Made by a program: the position numbers and the translations under genes. Shown here one piece after another: positions 1 through 8,400 of a stretch of DNA of 64,000 nucleotides (positions are counted from its first letter, which is position 1; each line of letters opens with the position of its first letter). The stretch is taken from NCBI RefSeq assembly GCF_007829335.1, contig NZ_VIWO01000004.1, positions 434,001 through 498,000 of the forward strand. Direction: 5' to 3'. This stretch comes from Chitinophaga polysaccharea. GTDB taxonomy: Bacteria; Bacteroidota; Bacteroidia; Chitinophagales; Chitinophagaceae. Below the pieces are notes generated by a model. The model saw only the letters and a list, made by a program, of their open reading frames with translations, was not told the DNA's origin and did no database searches.

Positions 1-357
1 ACCCATGACGAGTATGCTGGTAACACCATAGTTCATATATTTTTTCAGTTGGGCTAAGATATTGTCACGGGTATATGGATCTTTTGTAGCGCCGCCCATC
101 ATTCCCACATGCACGTGACTGCTGATAATACCGGGCATAACGGTTTTGCCGGTACAATTGACAACCCTGGCGCCGGGGGCCTCCAGGTGAGCGCCAACGC
201 CGGCAATAACTCCGCCCTTGATGAGAATATCTGTATGTGCTATGGGGGTACCGCCATTTCCATCAATCAGTGTAAGATCTCTCAGCAACAGGGTATCTGG
301 CGAATGCAGGCCTGGGATGGGTGCCAACAGTAAAAGAAATAAGAGTACGTTTTTCAT
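1..357 (-). CDS. Amidohydrolase family protein, exported, N-terminal part only (cut by window edge)
   Basis: The minus strand from 357 down to 1 is one open frame with an ATG at 357, so only the first 119 residues are inside the window. It opens with a signal-peptide-like stretch (MKNVLLFLLLLAPIPG), followed by the antiparallel beta-sandwich start typical of imidazolonepropionase/prolidase-type amidohydrolases (residues about 22-70, LIDGNGG and ILIKGGVIAGVG). The strand-1 metal motif appears as PGIISSHVHVG, where the two His of the HxH pair are kept and the usual preceding Asp is Ser. These enzymes are metal-dependent C-N hydrolases; the substrate cannot be told from this fragment. A signal peptide implies action in the periplasm. 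It is transcribed away from the biosynthetic cluster and is probably unrelated to it. Confidence 0.85.
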   Translation of the reverse strand, partial: MKNVLLFLLLLAPIPGLHSPDTLLLRDLTLIDGNGGTPIAHTDILIKGGVIAGVGAHLEAPGARVVNCTGKTVMPGIISSHVHVGMMGGATKDPYTRDNILAQLKKYMNYGVTSILVMG

Positions 358-404
358 AGTTTTAATATTGCGTGAAAAACAAATCGCTATCAGCGGCTAT
401 TCTG

Positions 405-412
405 CAAAGGTA
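405..412 (-). promoter_or_regulatory. Candidate -7 box (TACCTTTG) for the amidohydrolase gene
   Basis: Read on the minus strand, 412-405 is TACCTTTG, an exact match to the Bacteroidota -7 consensus TAnnTTTG, about 48 bases before the amidohydrolase ATG. No clear TTG is found at the expected -33 spacing, so the promoter is only half supported. Confidence 0.4.
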
Positions 413-485
413 CTGATTCCTTATTGCTACTCACCAGGTTGAGCCTTTGTTGCTTTTGAATAAGTACTTTGGAGTATCTAGGTGT

Positions 486-516
486 TTGATAATTGTTCGG
501 CATCCTATTATTTTTG
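486..516 (+). promoter_or_regulatory. Bacteroidota-type promoter in the non-coding leader region
   Basis: TTG at 486-488, then 20 bases, then TATTTTTG at 509-516: both elements of the housekeeping Bacteroidota promoter at normal spacing on the plus strand. The next sure plus-strand gene begins only at 1555. The promoter therefore either gives a leader of about 1 kb to the Dap genes, serves a small RNA, or is left over from a lost gene. The match is to a short, AT-rich pattern and may be chance. Confidence 0.4.
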
Positions 517-984
517 TTGAACGAAAATAATACCTGATTCAATGTGTGTTGAATAAGGTAAGAATACCCGTTTGTTAGTAATGCCCACTGAATTAATATT
601 GCATGGGATTTTTGTAGAGGGGTGATTTCACTGAGGTTTTGGAGGCGTGTCCTTCTATATTATGGGAAATTTAATTTTTATTTTTTCTTGATAAGACTTT
701 TTGCCGTTTCAAAATTATTCGTTTACTTTACTAATGAATACATTTCTACCACGAACTGAAACGTATTTATAACAAATAAGAATGCGTTGTTTCCACCACA
801 ACTGTATTTCCTTTGAACCCTATTAATTGCTTATTTTATCAATCCCATGAACGTTTAAAAACTAATAGGAGATACAAGCACCAGGATTTGTACGTTTGCG
901 TATAAAAGCTGTTGCCAGTAGGCCCTCAAAACCCGTTTAGAGAACCCATGGTTAAGCTGCAAAAGCTTGACTTACATGCTATGT

Positions 985-1056
985 ATGTCGGAAAGAGAGC
1001 GTTTCCACAAAGCATTTAAGAAAGAAACTGTGCGTCTGGTTTCCCAACCTGTGTAA
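985..1056 (+). pseudogene. Relic of an IS3-family transposase OrfA N-terminus
   Basis: The frame starting at ATG 985 encodes 23 residues, MSERERFHKAFKKETVRLVS and three more, before a TAA at 1054. This resembles the start of IS3-family OrfA proteins, a basic helix of the type MxxRRKFSxEFKxEAVRLV that leads into the helix-turn-helix. Nothing downstream continues the transposase and I see no terminal inverted repeats, so this is at most a stub. The similarity is short and rests on recall of the family consensus. Confidence 0.45.
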
Positions 1057-1554
1057 CTATCGTTACACAGGACTGGGCATACATACCATTTATATTTTGA
1101 GAAGCGGAACCGGAAATCGTGCTGCCATAGCTATCGCTACCCTACAATTGTCACACCAGGGAGTAAAAGTTGCATGCCTGCTATGCTGTAGAAAGCTGTT
1201 TAGATAAACATGCTTACTATAGGTGTATAGATGCCTTTTCTTTATCTGGATTTCCCTTTCATATGAACGAATGACTGTCGCACCTGCAAGGATATTTTTT
1301 CTTCCCTGCAGTGTAGAAGAAGTATTGTGTCAGCCAACGTAGAGTATGAACGCAACAGACAGTAAAATGAATAAAATAATAACGGATAGATGAATGGAAA
1401 ACAACTGTGTAAAATAGATGGATTTAGCCCGGACCTGTAGACACCAGAAGCATTATAACCCTCGTCCATTAAGAGAAAACACAGATTTTATGTAGCCATG
1501 ATTTTGTTATCCTGACGTACCATTTTAATAATTCATTCGAAAACCTAAGATGAG

Positions 1555-2523
1555 ATGATGTTATCTTCCCTCCAAAAAATCAGTGCCCTGATCGGCAATA
1601 CCCCTGTCGTAGAGCTTAATATGCCTGGCGTTTCCCTGTTTACCAAATTGGAATACAGAAACTATTCAGGCAGCATTAAAGACAGGGCTGCTTTTAGTAT
1701 TCTCTCCAACGCCATCCGCAGCGGCAGAATAAACAGTGATACACTCATTGTTGAATCGAGCTCCGGTAATTTTGCTATCGCACTGGCACGTATCTGTAAA
1801 GACCTCGGACTACGTTTTATCCCCGTAATTGATCCCAATATTAACCGGGAGAATGAAGCGATGTTACGCTTGTTCACCGATAGGGTAGTAAAGGTAGAAA
1901 GAGAAGACAGCACCGGGGGATACCTCCTCACCCGGATTGAAACAGTAAAGGAATTGTGTGCCCAGTATCCCAACAGTTTCTGGACGAACCAGTACGATAA
2001 CCCCGACAATTTCAAAGGATACTACAATACCCTGGGAAAGGAAATCTGTGACAGGTTTGAACACCTCGATTATATGTTTATTGCGGTTAGTTCCTGCGGT
2101 ACTATCAGTGGTATCTCACAGAAAGTGAAAGAGAAATTTCCCGACATCACCATCGTTGCGGTGGACATAGAAGGTTCTGTTATCTTCAATATTCCCCCGC
2201 AGAAAAGATATGTTTCCGGTCTGGGTTCCAGCAAAGTGCCTTCTATATTGGAACATGCCATCATCGACGAAATCATGATTGTATCTCACGAAGAACTGGT
2301 AGCCGGCTGTCACGAGCTGGTGAGAGACCAGAATATCTTCGCGGGCGCCTCTTCCGGAGCGGTATACGCTGCCATTAAGAACTATTTCGCTTCACATGCC
2401 ATCCAGGGTACACCGGTGACGCTTTTCTGCTGCGCCGACCGGGGAGATTCCTATATCAACAATGTATACGACAAGAAATGGGTGAATAACATGATGGAAA
2501 AGCTATCTACCATAAAAGCATAA
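1555..2523 (+). CDS. sbnA: SbnA-like PLP synthase for L-2,3-diaminopropionate (N-(1-amino-1-carboxyethyl)glutamate synthase)
   Basis: A 322-residue fold-type II PLP enzyme of the cysteine-synthase group. In staphyloferrin B biosynthesis SbnA joins O-phospho-L-serine and L-glutamate to N-(1-amino-1-carboxyl-2-ethyl)-glutamate, releasing phosphate. The PLP lysine is Lys42 in SGSIKDRAAF; the substrate/PLP phosphate loop is SSSGNFAIALARI (residues about 63-75); the C-terminal part has FAGASSGAVYAA. Length matches SbnA (about 325). ATG codons lie at 1555 and 1558; the first is taken. The next gene starts 5 bases after the stop and is the SbnB partner, which makes the Dap assignment much stronger than sequence alone, since cysteine synthases are close relatives. 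It supplies a building block for the NRPS genes downstream. Function is inferred from family and context. Confidence 0.88.
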   Translation: MMLSSLQKISALIGNTPVVELNMPGVSLFTKLEYRNYSGSIKDRAAFSILSNAIRSGRINSDTLIVESSSGNFAIALARICKDLGLRFIPVIDPNINRENEAMLRLFTDRVVKVEREDSTGGYLLTRIETVKELCAQYPNSFWTNQYDNPDNFKGYYNTLGKEICDRFEHLDYMFIAVSSCGTISGISQKVKEKFPDITIVAVDIEGSVIFNIPPQKRYVSGLGSSKVPSILEHAIIDEIMIVSHEELVAGCHELVRDQNIFAGASSGAVYAAIKNYFASHAIQGTPVTLFCCADRGDSYINNVYDKKWVNNMMEKLSTIKA

Positions 2524-2528
2524 TAAAC

Positions 2529-3494
2529 ATGTATTATTTAAGTAAATCAGATCTGTTGCACATCGGGATTAACTGGGAAGAAATGATCGAAAAGATCAAA
2601 GAAACCGTTTATACCCTGAAAGATGGCGATTTCGCCCAGCCCATCAAACCCTATCTGAGATACCGGGATGTCACTAACCGGATCATTGCCATGCCGGCAT
2701 TTGTAGGAGGTAAAGTATCTTTTTCAGGCATAAAATGGATTGCCAGTTTCCCTGATAATATCAGGAGAAATATTCCACGCGCCAATTCTGTCACCATATT
2801 GAATGACGCCGATACCGGCGTACCTGCCTGCATTATCAATACCAGCCATGTCAGCGCTGTTCGTACAGCTGCGGTAACCGGCCTGGTAGTAAAGGAGTAT
2901 CTCCAGCGCAACCGCCAGGAAAAATTAACCGTAGGCATTATCGGCTTCGGACCTATCGGCCAGCAACACCTGGACATGATCAGCACCTTACTCGGGAGCC
3001 GGTTACACCAGGTGAATATCTACGACCTGAAGCAGCCCGACAGATCATTGATCCCGGCAGCTTTGCAGGAAAAGGTAAATATCGTGGATACCTGGGAAGA
3101 AGCATTTGAACAGGCCGATATATTGATGACCTGTACGGTATCTAAAAAACCATACATCAATAAAGTTCCTAAGAAAGGTTCCCTGCAATTGAATATTTCC
3201 CTGAGAGATTATGTGCCGGAATTTATCAACTACGCAAACCATATCGTCGTAGATGACTGGGAAGAAGTATGCAGGGAAAATACAGATATCGAGGTAATGC
3301 ATAAAACCAAGGGCCTGACAAAATCAGGTACGCTGTCACTGGTAGACATTATCTGCGGAGATAAGTTGCAAAACGCCGCGGAAGAAGTGGTCATGTTTAA
3401 TCCAATGGGAATGGCCGTATTCGATATTGCTACTGCTGCCTACTTTTATGAGAAGGCAAAAGCAGCTGGCGTCGGTACGGTGCTCGCCGATTAA
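2529..3494 (+). CDS. sbnB: SbnB-like dehydrogenase for L-2,3-diaminopropionate
   Basis: A 321-residue member of the ornithine cyclodeaminase/mu-crystallin family. SbnB oxidatively cleaves N-(1-amino-1-carboxyl-2-ethyl)-glutamate with NAD+ to give L-2,3-diaminopropionate, 2-oxoglutarate and NADH. The Rossmann motif GIIGFGPIGQQH is at residues about 138-149, and ADILMTCTVSKKPYI (residues about 196-210) is the post-Rossmann strand typical of the family. It follows the SbnA-like gene by 5 bases and must be co-transcribed. Two A domains downstream carry a code with acidic pocket residues that would suit Dap. Ornithine cyclodeaminase or alanine dehydrogenase activity is the alternative, but pairing with SbnA argues against both. 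Confidence 0.88.
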   Translation: MYYLSKSDLLHIGINWEEMIEKIKETVYTLKDGDFAQPIKPYLRYRDVTNRIIAMPAFVGGKVSFSGIKWIASFPDNIRRNIPRANSVTILNDADTGVPACIINTSHVSAVRTAAVTGLVVKEYLQRNRQEKLTVGIIGFGPIGQQHLDMISTLLGSRLHQVNIYDLKQPDRSLIPAALQEKVNIVDTWEEAFEQADILMTCTVSKKPYINKVPKKGSLQLNISLRDYVPEFINYANHIVVDDWEEVCRENTDIEVMHKTKGLTKSGTLSLVDIICGDKLQNAAEEVVMFNPMGMAVFDIATAAYFYEKAKAAGVGTVLAD

Positions 3495-3746
3495 AGTCAA
3501 CACCAGAATATAGTTCTTTTTGTTAAAGAATCTGGATGCTTACCGGAAGATGCTTTTTGTCGCCGATAGCCACCGGTATGGGTGGAACTTACCTGGCTGC
3601 CGAAACAATATTATCTCGGGTAACCTCCATGAAACACACGTGTTTCCGCCAGGGGAATGCTGGTGCTTATGTCGTGATAAGCATAGCTGTACTTTGGGGG
3701 AAACACTTTTATGCCCAACATATTGTTCAAATGAAACTTAGCAGTT

Positions 3747-5363
3747 ATGAGTGGTAATAAATTTTACTTAAAACCTAACGTTGTAATAGAACCCTTATTT
3801 GACAGGTGGTATGCCTGGAGCCACCTGATATCACCTGCCACCGCCGCCATGAATGTAGTAGGCAGGCACCTTGACATCATGGATTCCTTTATTGTGGAAC
3901 CAGCTATTCATGCGGAAGCAGTACTGAACCCAAAAATGAAAGGCGGTCCTTTCATGGATATACCCGTTCACCGGGTAGAAGAGGTAAAGGAACTGTACGA
4001 TAAAACCGTGCAGCAACAAGACAAAGCACTGAAGTTTTCCAAAGCGGTGAAAGAGCTGGACCGTATGCTGGAAGCGGAAGGGAAGGGCATGGGAATGGAA
4101 ACGCTGTACGAGAAAGTTCCCCCGATTCTCAAAGGATATGTAGAGCTGTTTTACGACCGGAATAATCATGCAGACTTTCGCTTTTTTGAAGCGTTGTTAT
4201 ATAAAAGCCCGTTTTATAATAAATCTTCTCAAAGCATAGCCTTATGGGTAACAGAGAACGACCATCGTCCTTTTTGCTTGAGTACGCCAAGATTGGACGA
4301 ACCGGGAGTACTGCATCTCCACATCCCATTTGATCATACCGGCATTGATGAACTGGCGAAAATGAAACGCAATCCGCAGGACCTGGAGTATATCAAAACC
4401 TTATTGGGCATTTCCCCTGCACAGGAAGCGCTCTTTGATACCTTTTTTACCACTACACCGCCGCCGGTTTATAAGAAATATACGGGGGATAAAATCCGCA
4501 TGCGCTACTTCGGACATGCCTGTATCCTCGTGGAAACCAAAGATGTGAGTATCCTGGTAGACCCGCTGATCAGCTACTATGGCTACGATAGCGACATAGA
4601 ACATTTTTCTGATGCAGATCTTCCGGATGTGATCGACTACGTGCTGATCACTCACAACCACCAGGATCATATCCTGTTCGAAACGCTGCTACCACTCCGC
4701 CATAAGATTAAACACCTGATCGTGCCCCGTACCAACACCGGGCAGCTGGAAAACCCTGATCTGCGGCTGATGTTCAGCAATATCGGATTTGACCAGGTAG
4801 AAGCCATCGAAGAAATGGAAACGATTGAGTTTACCAACACCACGATTACCGGGTTGCCCTTTACCGGGGAACACAGTGACCTGAATATATTGTCGAAGGC
4901 CTGCTACCTGGTACAGATCAGCGGCTTTAAGCTGTTATTCCTGGCAGATTCCCGGATCAGCGAGCCCGCCCTCTACAAGCATATTCATCAAAGCATCGGC
5001 GATGTAGATGTGATGTTCCTGGGCATGGAATGCGATGGGGCGCCATTGACGTGGCTGTACGGTCCGCTGATGACGAAAAAGATTACCCGCGAGCAGGACA
5101 GCAGCCGGAGGCTGGCAGGTTCTGACTGCATGAAGGGAATGTCGCTGGTGGAGATCTTTAACCCAAGAGAAGTATACGTATATGCTATGGGGATGGAGCC
5201 CTGGCTGGAATTTATCAGCAGTATCAAATATACGGATGCTTCCAACCCAATTATCCAATCCAATAAACTGGTCAAAAACTGTGAAGAGAAAGGAATGATT
5301 GCGGAGCGCCTGTTTGGAGAAAAGGAATTACTATATGAACGGAAATATGCTGCCACAGAATAA
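3747..5363 (+). CDS. CmlA-like metallo-beta-lactamase-fold diiron beta-hydroxylase acting on carrier-bound amino acids
   Basis: A 538-residue protein with an N-terminal region of about 240 residues unlike hydrolases, then a metallo-beta-lactamase fold. This is the size and layout of CmlA (chloramphenicol) and FrsH (FR900359), diiron oxygenases that beta-hydroxylate an aminoacyl group held on an NRPS carrier domain. The metal motif is THNHQDH with His303, His305, Asp307 and His308. Glu375 in FTGEHSDL stands where true hydrolases have His, a hallmark of the oxygenase group, and Asp401 in LADSRI would be the bridging ligand. From memory the spacing equals CmlA minus two residues. I see no His after about residue 413, so the last C-terminal metal ligand is not obvious. 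The gene stands between the Dap pair and the first synthase. The substrate residue is unknown; a plain hydrolase is less likely given Glu375 and the N-terminal region. Confidence 0.78.
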   Translation: MSGNKFYLKPNVVIEPLFDRWYAWSHLISPATAAMNVVGRHLDIMDSFIVEPAIHAEAVLNPKMKGGPFMDIPVHRVEEVKELYDKTVQQQDKALKFSKAVKELDRMLEAEGKGMGMETLYEKVPPILKGYVELFYDRNNHADFRFFEALLYKSPFYNKSSQSIALWVTENDHRPFCLSTPRLDEPGVLHLHIPFDHTGIDELAKMKRNPQDLEYIKTLLGISPAQEALFDTFFTTTPPPVYKKYTGDKIRMRYFGHACILVETKDVSILVDPLISYYGYDSDIEHFSDADLPDVIDYVLITHNHQDHILFETLLPLRHKIKHLIVPRTNTGQLENPDLRLMFSNIGFDQVEAIEEMETIEFTNTTITGLPFTGEHSDLNILSKACYLVQISGFKLLFLADSRISEPALYKHIHQSIGDVDVMFLGMECDGAPLTWLYGPLMTKKITREQDSSRRLAGSDCMKGMSLVEIFNPREVYVYAMGMEPWLEFISSIKYTDASNPIIQSNKLVKNCEEKGMIAERLFGEKELLYERKYAATE

Positions 5364-5399
5364 GCACTATTAGCCCCCGGCCACTATTAAAGTATAGAA

Positions 5400-5428
5400 G
5401 TAGAGAGATGGAGATCCCATCTCTCTAC
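5400..5428 (+). promoter_or_regulatory. Perfect 12-bp stem hairpin before the first synthase gene
   Basis: GTAGAGAGATGG (5400-5411), loop AGATC, CCATCTCTCTAC (5417-5428): a perfect 12-pair stem with a 5-base loop, in the 108-base gap between the hydroxylase gene and the first synthase gene. No T run follows, so it is not a standard terminator. It could stabilise or process the mRNA, or be an attenuator. Confidence 0.6.
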
Positions 5429-5471
5429 CCGGTAAACTATTGTTATTAGCGAACCAATAACTGCGAAAAAA

Positions 5472-8400
5472 ATGAAAAATGAGCTGTCCCTGAAGACCCT
5501 ATCTGAGCTGCTGATCAATCAAAAAGACCAACGTAATGTAGGTGTCAGCTTTATAGTAGCAGCCACCCGGACAATTTTTCTATCCTATCATCAATTGTAT
5601 CATGACGCTTTGTCCCTGCTCGGATACTTACAGCATAAAGGCCTGAAACCCGGCGATGAACTGGTGTTACAGGTAGAAGACGGCCAGCGTTTTATCCAGT
5701 ATTTCTGGGCCTGCGTTTTAGGTGGGATCATACCTGTGCCGGTGTCTATTACGCACTATAGTGAAAACGCCCGGAAACTATATAAAATCAGGGCATACCT
5801 GAAAAATCCTTATTTAATTACTACCCCTGCGCATTATGAAAAATTATGCAAGCAGGACTACAGCGATGGCGCCGCCGACAAAACTTTTTACGACCAGGTG
5901 TTGTTCCTGGACGAAGATAAAGACGGCCTGCCAGCCGGCATTATGGCCAATGTTACCCCCGATGATATTGCCTTTCTCCAGTTTTCATCTGGTTCTACCG
6001 GTAATCCCAAAGGGGTGGAGATCAGGCACCGTAACCTGATTGCGAATACTTTCCCAACTTTGGATGCGTATCAGTGCACCAAAGACGATATATTTTTAAG
6101 CTGGATGCCGCTTACGCACGACCTTGGGTTAATCGGCTTCCATCTTAATCCACTGGCTGCAGGCGTGCAGCAGTATATTATGCCTACAGACCTGTTTATC
6201 AGGCATCCATTGTTATGGTTGCAAAAAGCATCCGATTATCGTATTACCATTACCTGCTCGCCCAACTTCGGGTATAAATATTATTTAAATCATTTTGAAG
6301 AGGAGAAAGGAGTAAAGTTGGATCTGTCCACCGTGAGAATCATTTTGAATGGCGCCGAACCTATTTCAGCTAGCCTGGCCAGGGTGTTCAACGACCGGAT
6401 GGCCAAATATAACCTCGATCCCATGGCCATGCGCGCAGTGTATGGCCTCGCGGAAGCTACGCTGGAAGTCACTTTCCCCAGGGCGCACGTTCCCTTCAAA
6501 AGTGTATTTGTAAAAAGAGAATCGCTGACGATCGGTAAAAGTATCACCGGCAAATCGTTGCAGGAGAAGCCGGGAGCAGATACCCTGGAAGTGGTGGCCG
6601 TAGGCACCCTGATCGATGGTCTTGAGTTGCGGATTACCAATGAAAAAGGGACCACGCTGAAGCCTGGGCATGCCGGTATTATCTGGGTGAAAGGCGAATG
6701 CGTGGCCAGTCGCTACTACAATAACGAAACCGCCAGCAAAAATACTTTTAAAGATGGATGGCTCAATACCGGCGATACCGGCTTCGTACTGGATGATGTC
6801 TTATATATCATGGGCCGTGTAAAGGACATCATCTTCGTAAACGGTGGAAATGTATACCCACATGATATTGAGCACACCCTGGAAACCCTCGATGAAATAG
6901 ACACTGGTAAAGTGGTGGCCTGTGGTATCCCGGATGAGGTAAGTGGATCAGAATCTATTGTTGTTTTTGTTGTGCATAAAACATCGGCAGAAAAATTCCT
7001 GCCCATGATAACACTCGTGAAGAGAACTGTAGCATCGAGGTTGGGACTGGATGTGAAGCAGGTGATCCCCGTGAGGAAGATCTTCAAAACAACCAGCGGG
7101 AAAGTAAGAAGACATTTATTTGTAGAAGAATATATCAAAGGCGCTTATAATGAAGCCATCGCGGAAGTAGCCGCTGCAGAGCAGGCGGCCACACCGGATG
7201 AAAGGGTGATGCCAGCTGCCGCAGCAACGGCAACTATCACCAATGCACATACGTTATCGTTGGTAAAGGAATGGCTGGAAGCCTGGCTGAAACGGCAATT
7301 GCATATTACGCCGGCGGAATTGCTGGCCCAAAGAACTTTTGCGGAATACGGGCTCACTTCTATATTGTCGGTACAGCTGGCGGCCGACCTGGAAATTTTC
7401 CTGCAAACGCCGGTGGAGAATACTGTTGTATACAACTATCCAACCGTACAAAGCCTGGCCACCCATTTTGCCGGAATGACGCTGTCGCCACAGGAAAAGA
7501 AAAACGCCCCATCTGAAGCAGATCTGGGAGGTGACCAGCTCGCGGTTATTGGCATTGGCTGCCGTTTTCCGGGTAATGTGAACTCACCGGAAGCCATGTG
7601 GGATTTGCTAAAATCCGCGCAGGACGCGGTGGGCGTAGTACCGGGAAACAGGTGGGACATTACCGAATATTTCGATCAACAGGAAGATGCTCCCGGAAAA
7701 ATGTATACCCGTCACGGTGGTTTCATTGAGCAGGTGGACCAGTTTGATCCGCTGTTTTTCGGCATTTCTCCCCGGGAAGCCGCGGCGATGGACCCGCAGC
7801 AACGGCTGCTGCTGGAAGTTTGCTGGGAAGCACTGGAGCATGCCGGCATGGCACCGTCTTCATTAAGAGGTACCGACAGCGGCATTTTTGTTGGCATGAG
7901 CACAGATGATTACCAGCAGGTAATCCGCGACAACAGCGATGTTACTTATTATGAAGATGTATTTACCGGCTTAGGTATAGAAAGAAGTATTGCCGCCGGC
8001 AGGATTGCTTACCTGCTGGATTTCCATGGTCCGGCGTTGCAACTGGATACTGCCTGTTCCTCTTCTTTGCTGAGTGTTTACCAGGCTGCCCAGAGCCTGT
8101 TGCGCAAAGAGTGTTCCCTGGCACTGGCAGGAGGCGTAAACCTGATGTTATCACCGGATACGACCGTTAAGTTATGTCGTATGAAAGCATTGTCGCCCAC
8201 TGGGCAGTGCAAAACCTTTGATGACAGTGCAGATGGATATGTGAGGGGAGAAGGGGCCGGCGTAGTGGTTTTAAAGCGGCTGGAGGATGCCCTGGCTGCG
8301 GGTGACAATATTCTGGCCATCATAAAGGGAGGTGCGGTAAATCACGACGGGCAAAGTAATGGACTGACAGCTCCCAATGGTATTGCCCAGCAACAGTTGA

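Larger units (their letters stand above)
358..1554. other. Mostly non-coding 1.2 kb between amidohydrolase and biosynthetic cluster
   Basis: No intact gene is seen here. The stretch is more AT-rich than its neighbours up to about 900. It holds a consensus promoter on the plus strand (486-516), a transposase relic (985-1056) and a second short open stretch (about 1049-1205) that reads weakly like a glycine-rich nucleotide-binding start. The rest shows no feature I can name. The pattern fits a decayed insertion at the left boundary of the cluster. Confidence 0.6.

Noticed and set aside
891..898. TACGTTTG as a -7 box upstream of the Dap genes
   Set aside because: No TTG at -33 spacing and still more than 650 bases from the first gene.
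1242..1469. Minus-strand frame of 75 residues in the left gap
   Set aside because: Low-complexity Ser/Tyr/Leu-rich composition, no family features, no promoter in the right place.
3520..3757. Two overlapping 73-residue frames between the SbnB and hydroxylase genes
   Set aside because: Neither looks like a known small protein such as MbtH, both are rich in residues untypical of real proteins, and the second overlaps the hydroxylase start. Treated as chance frames.
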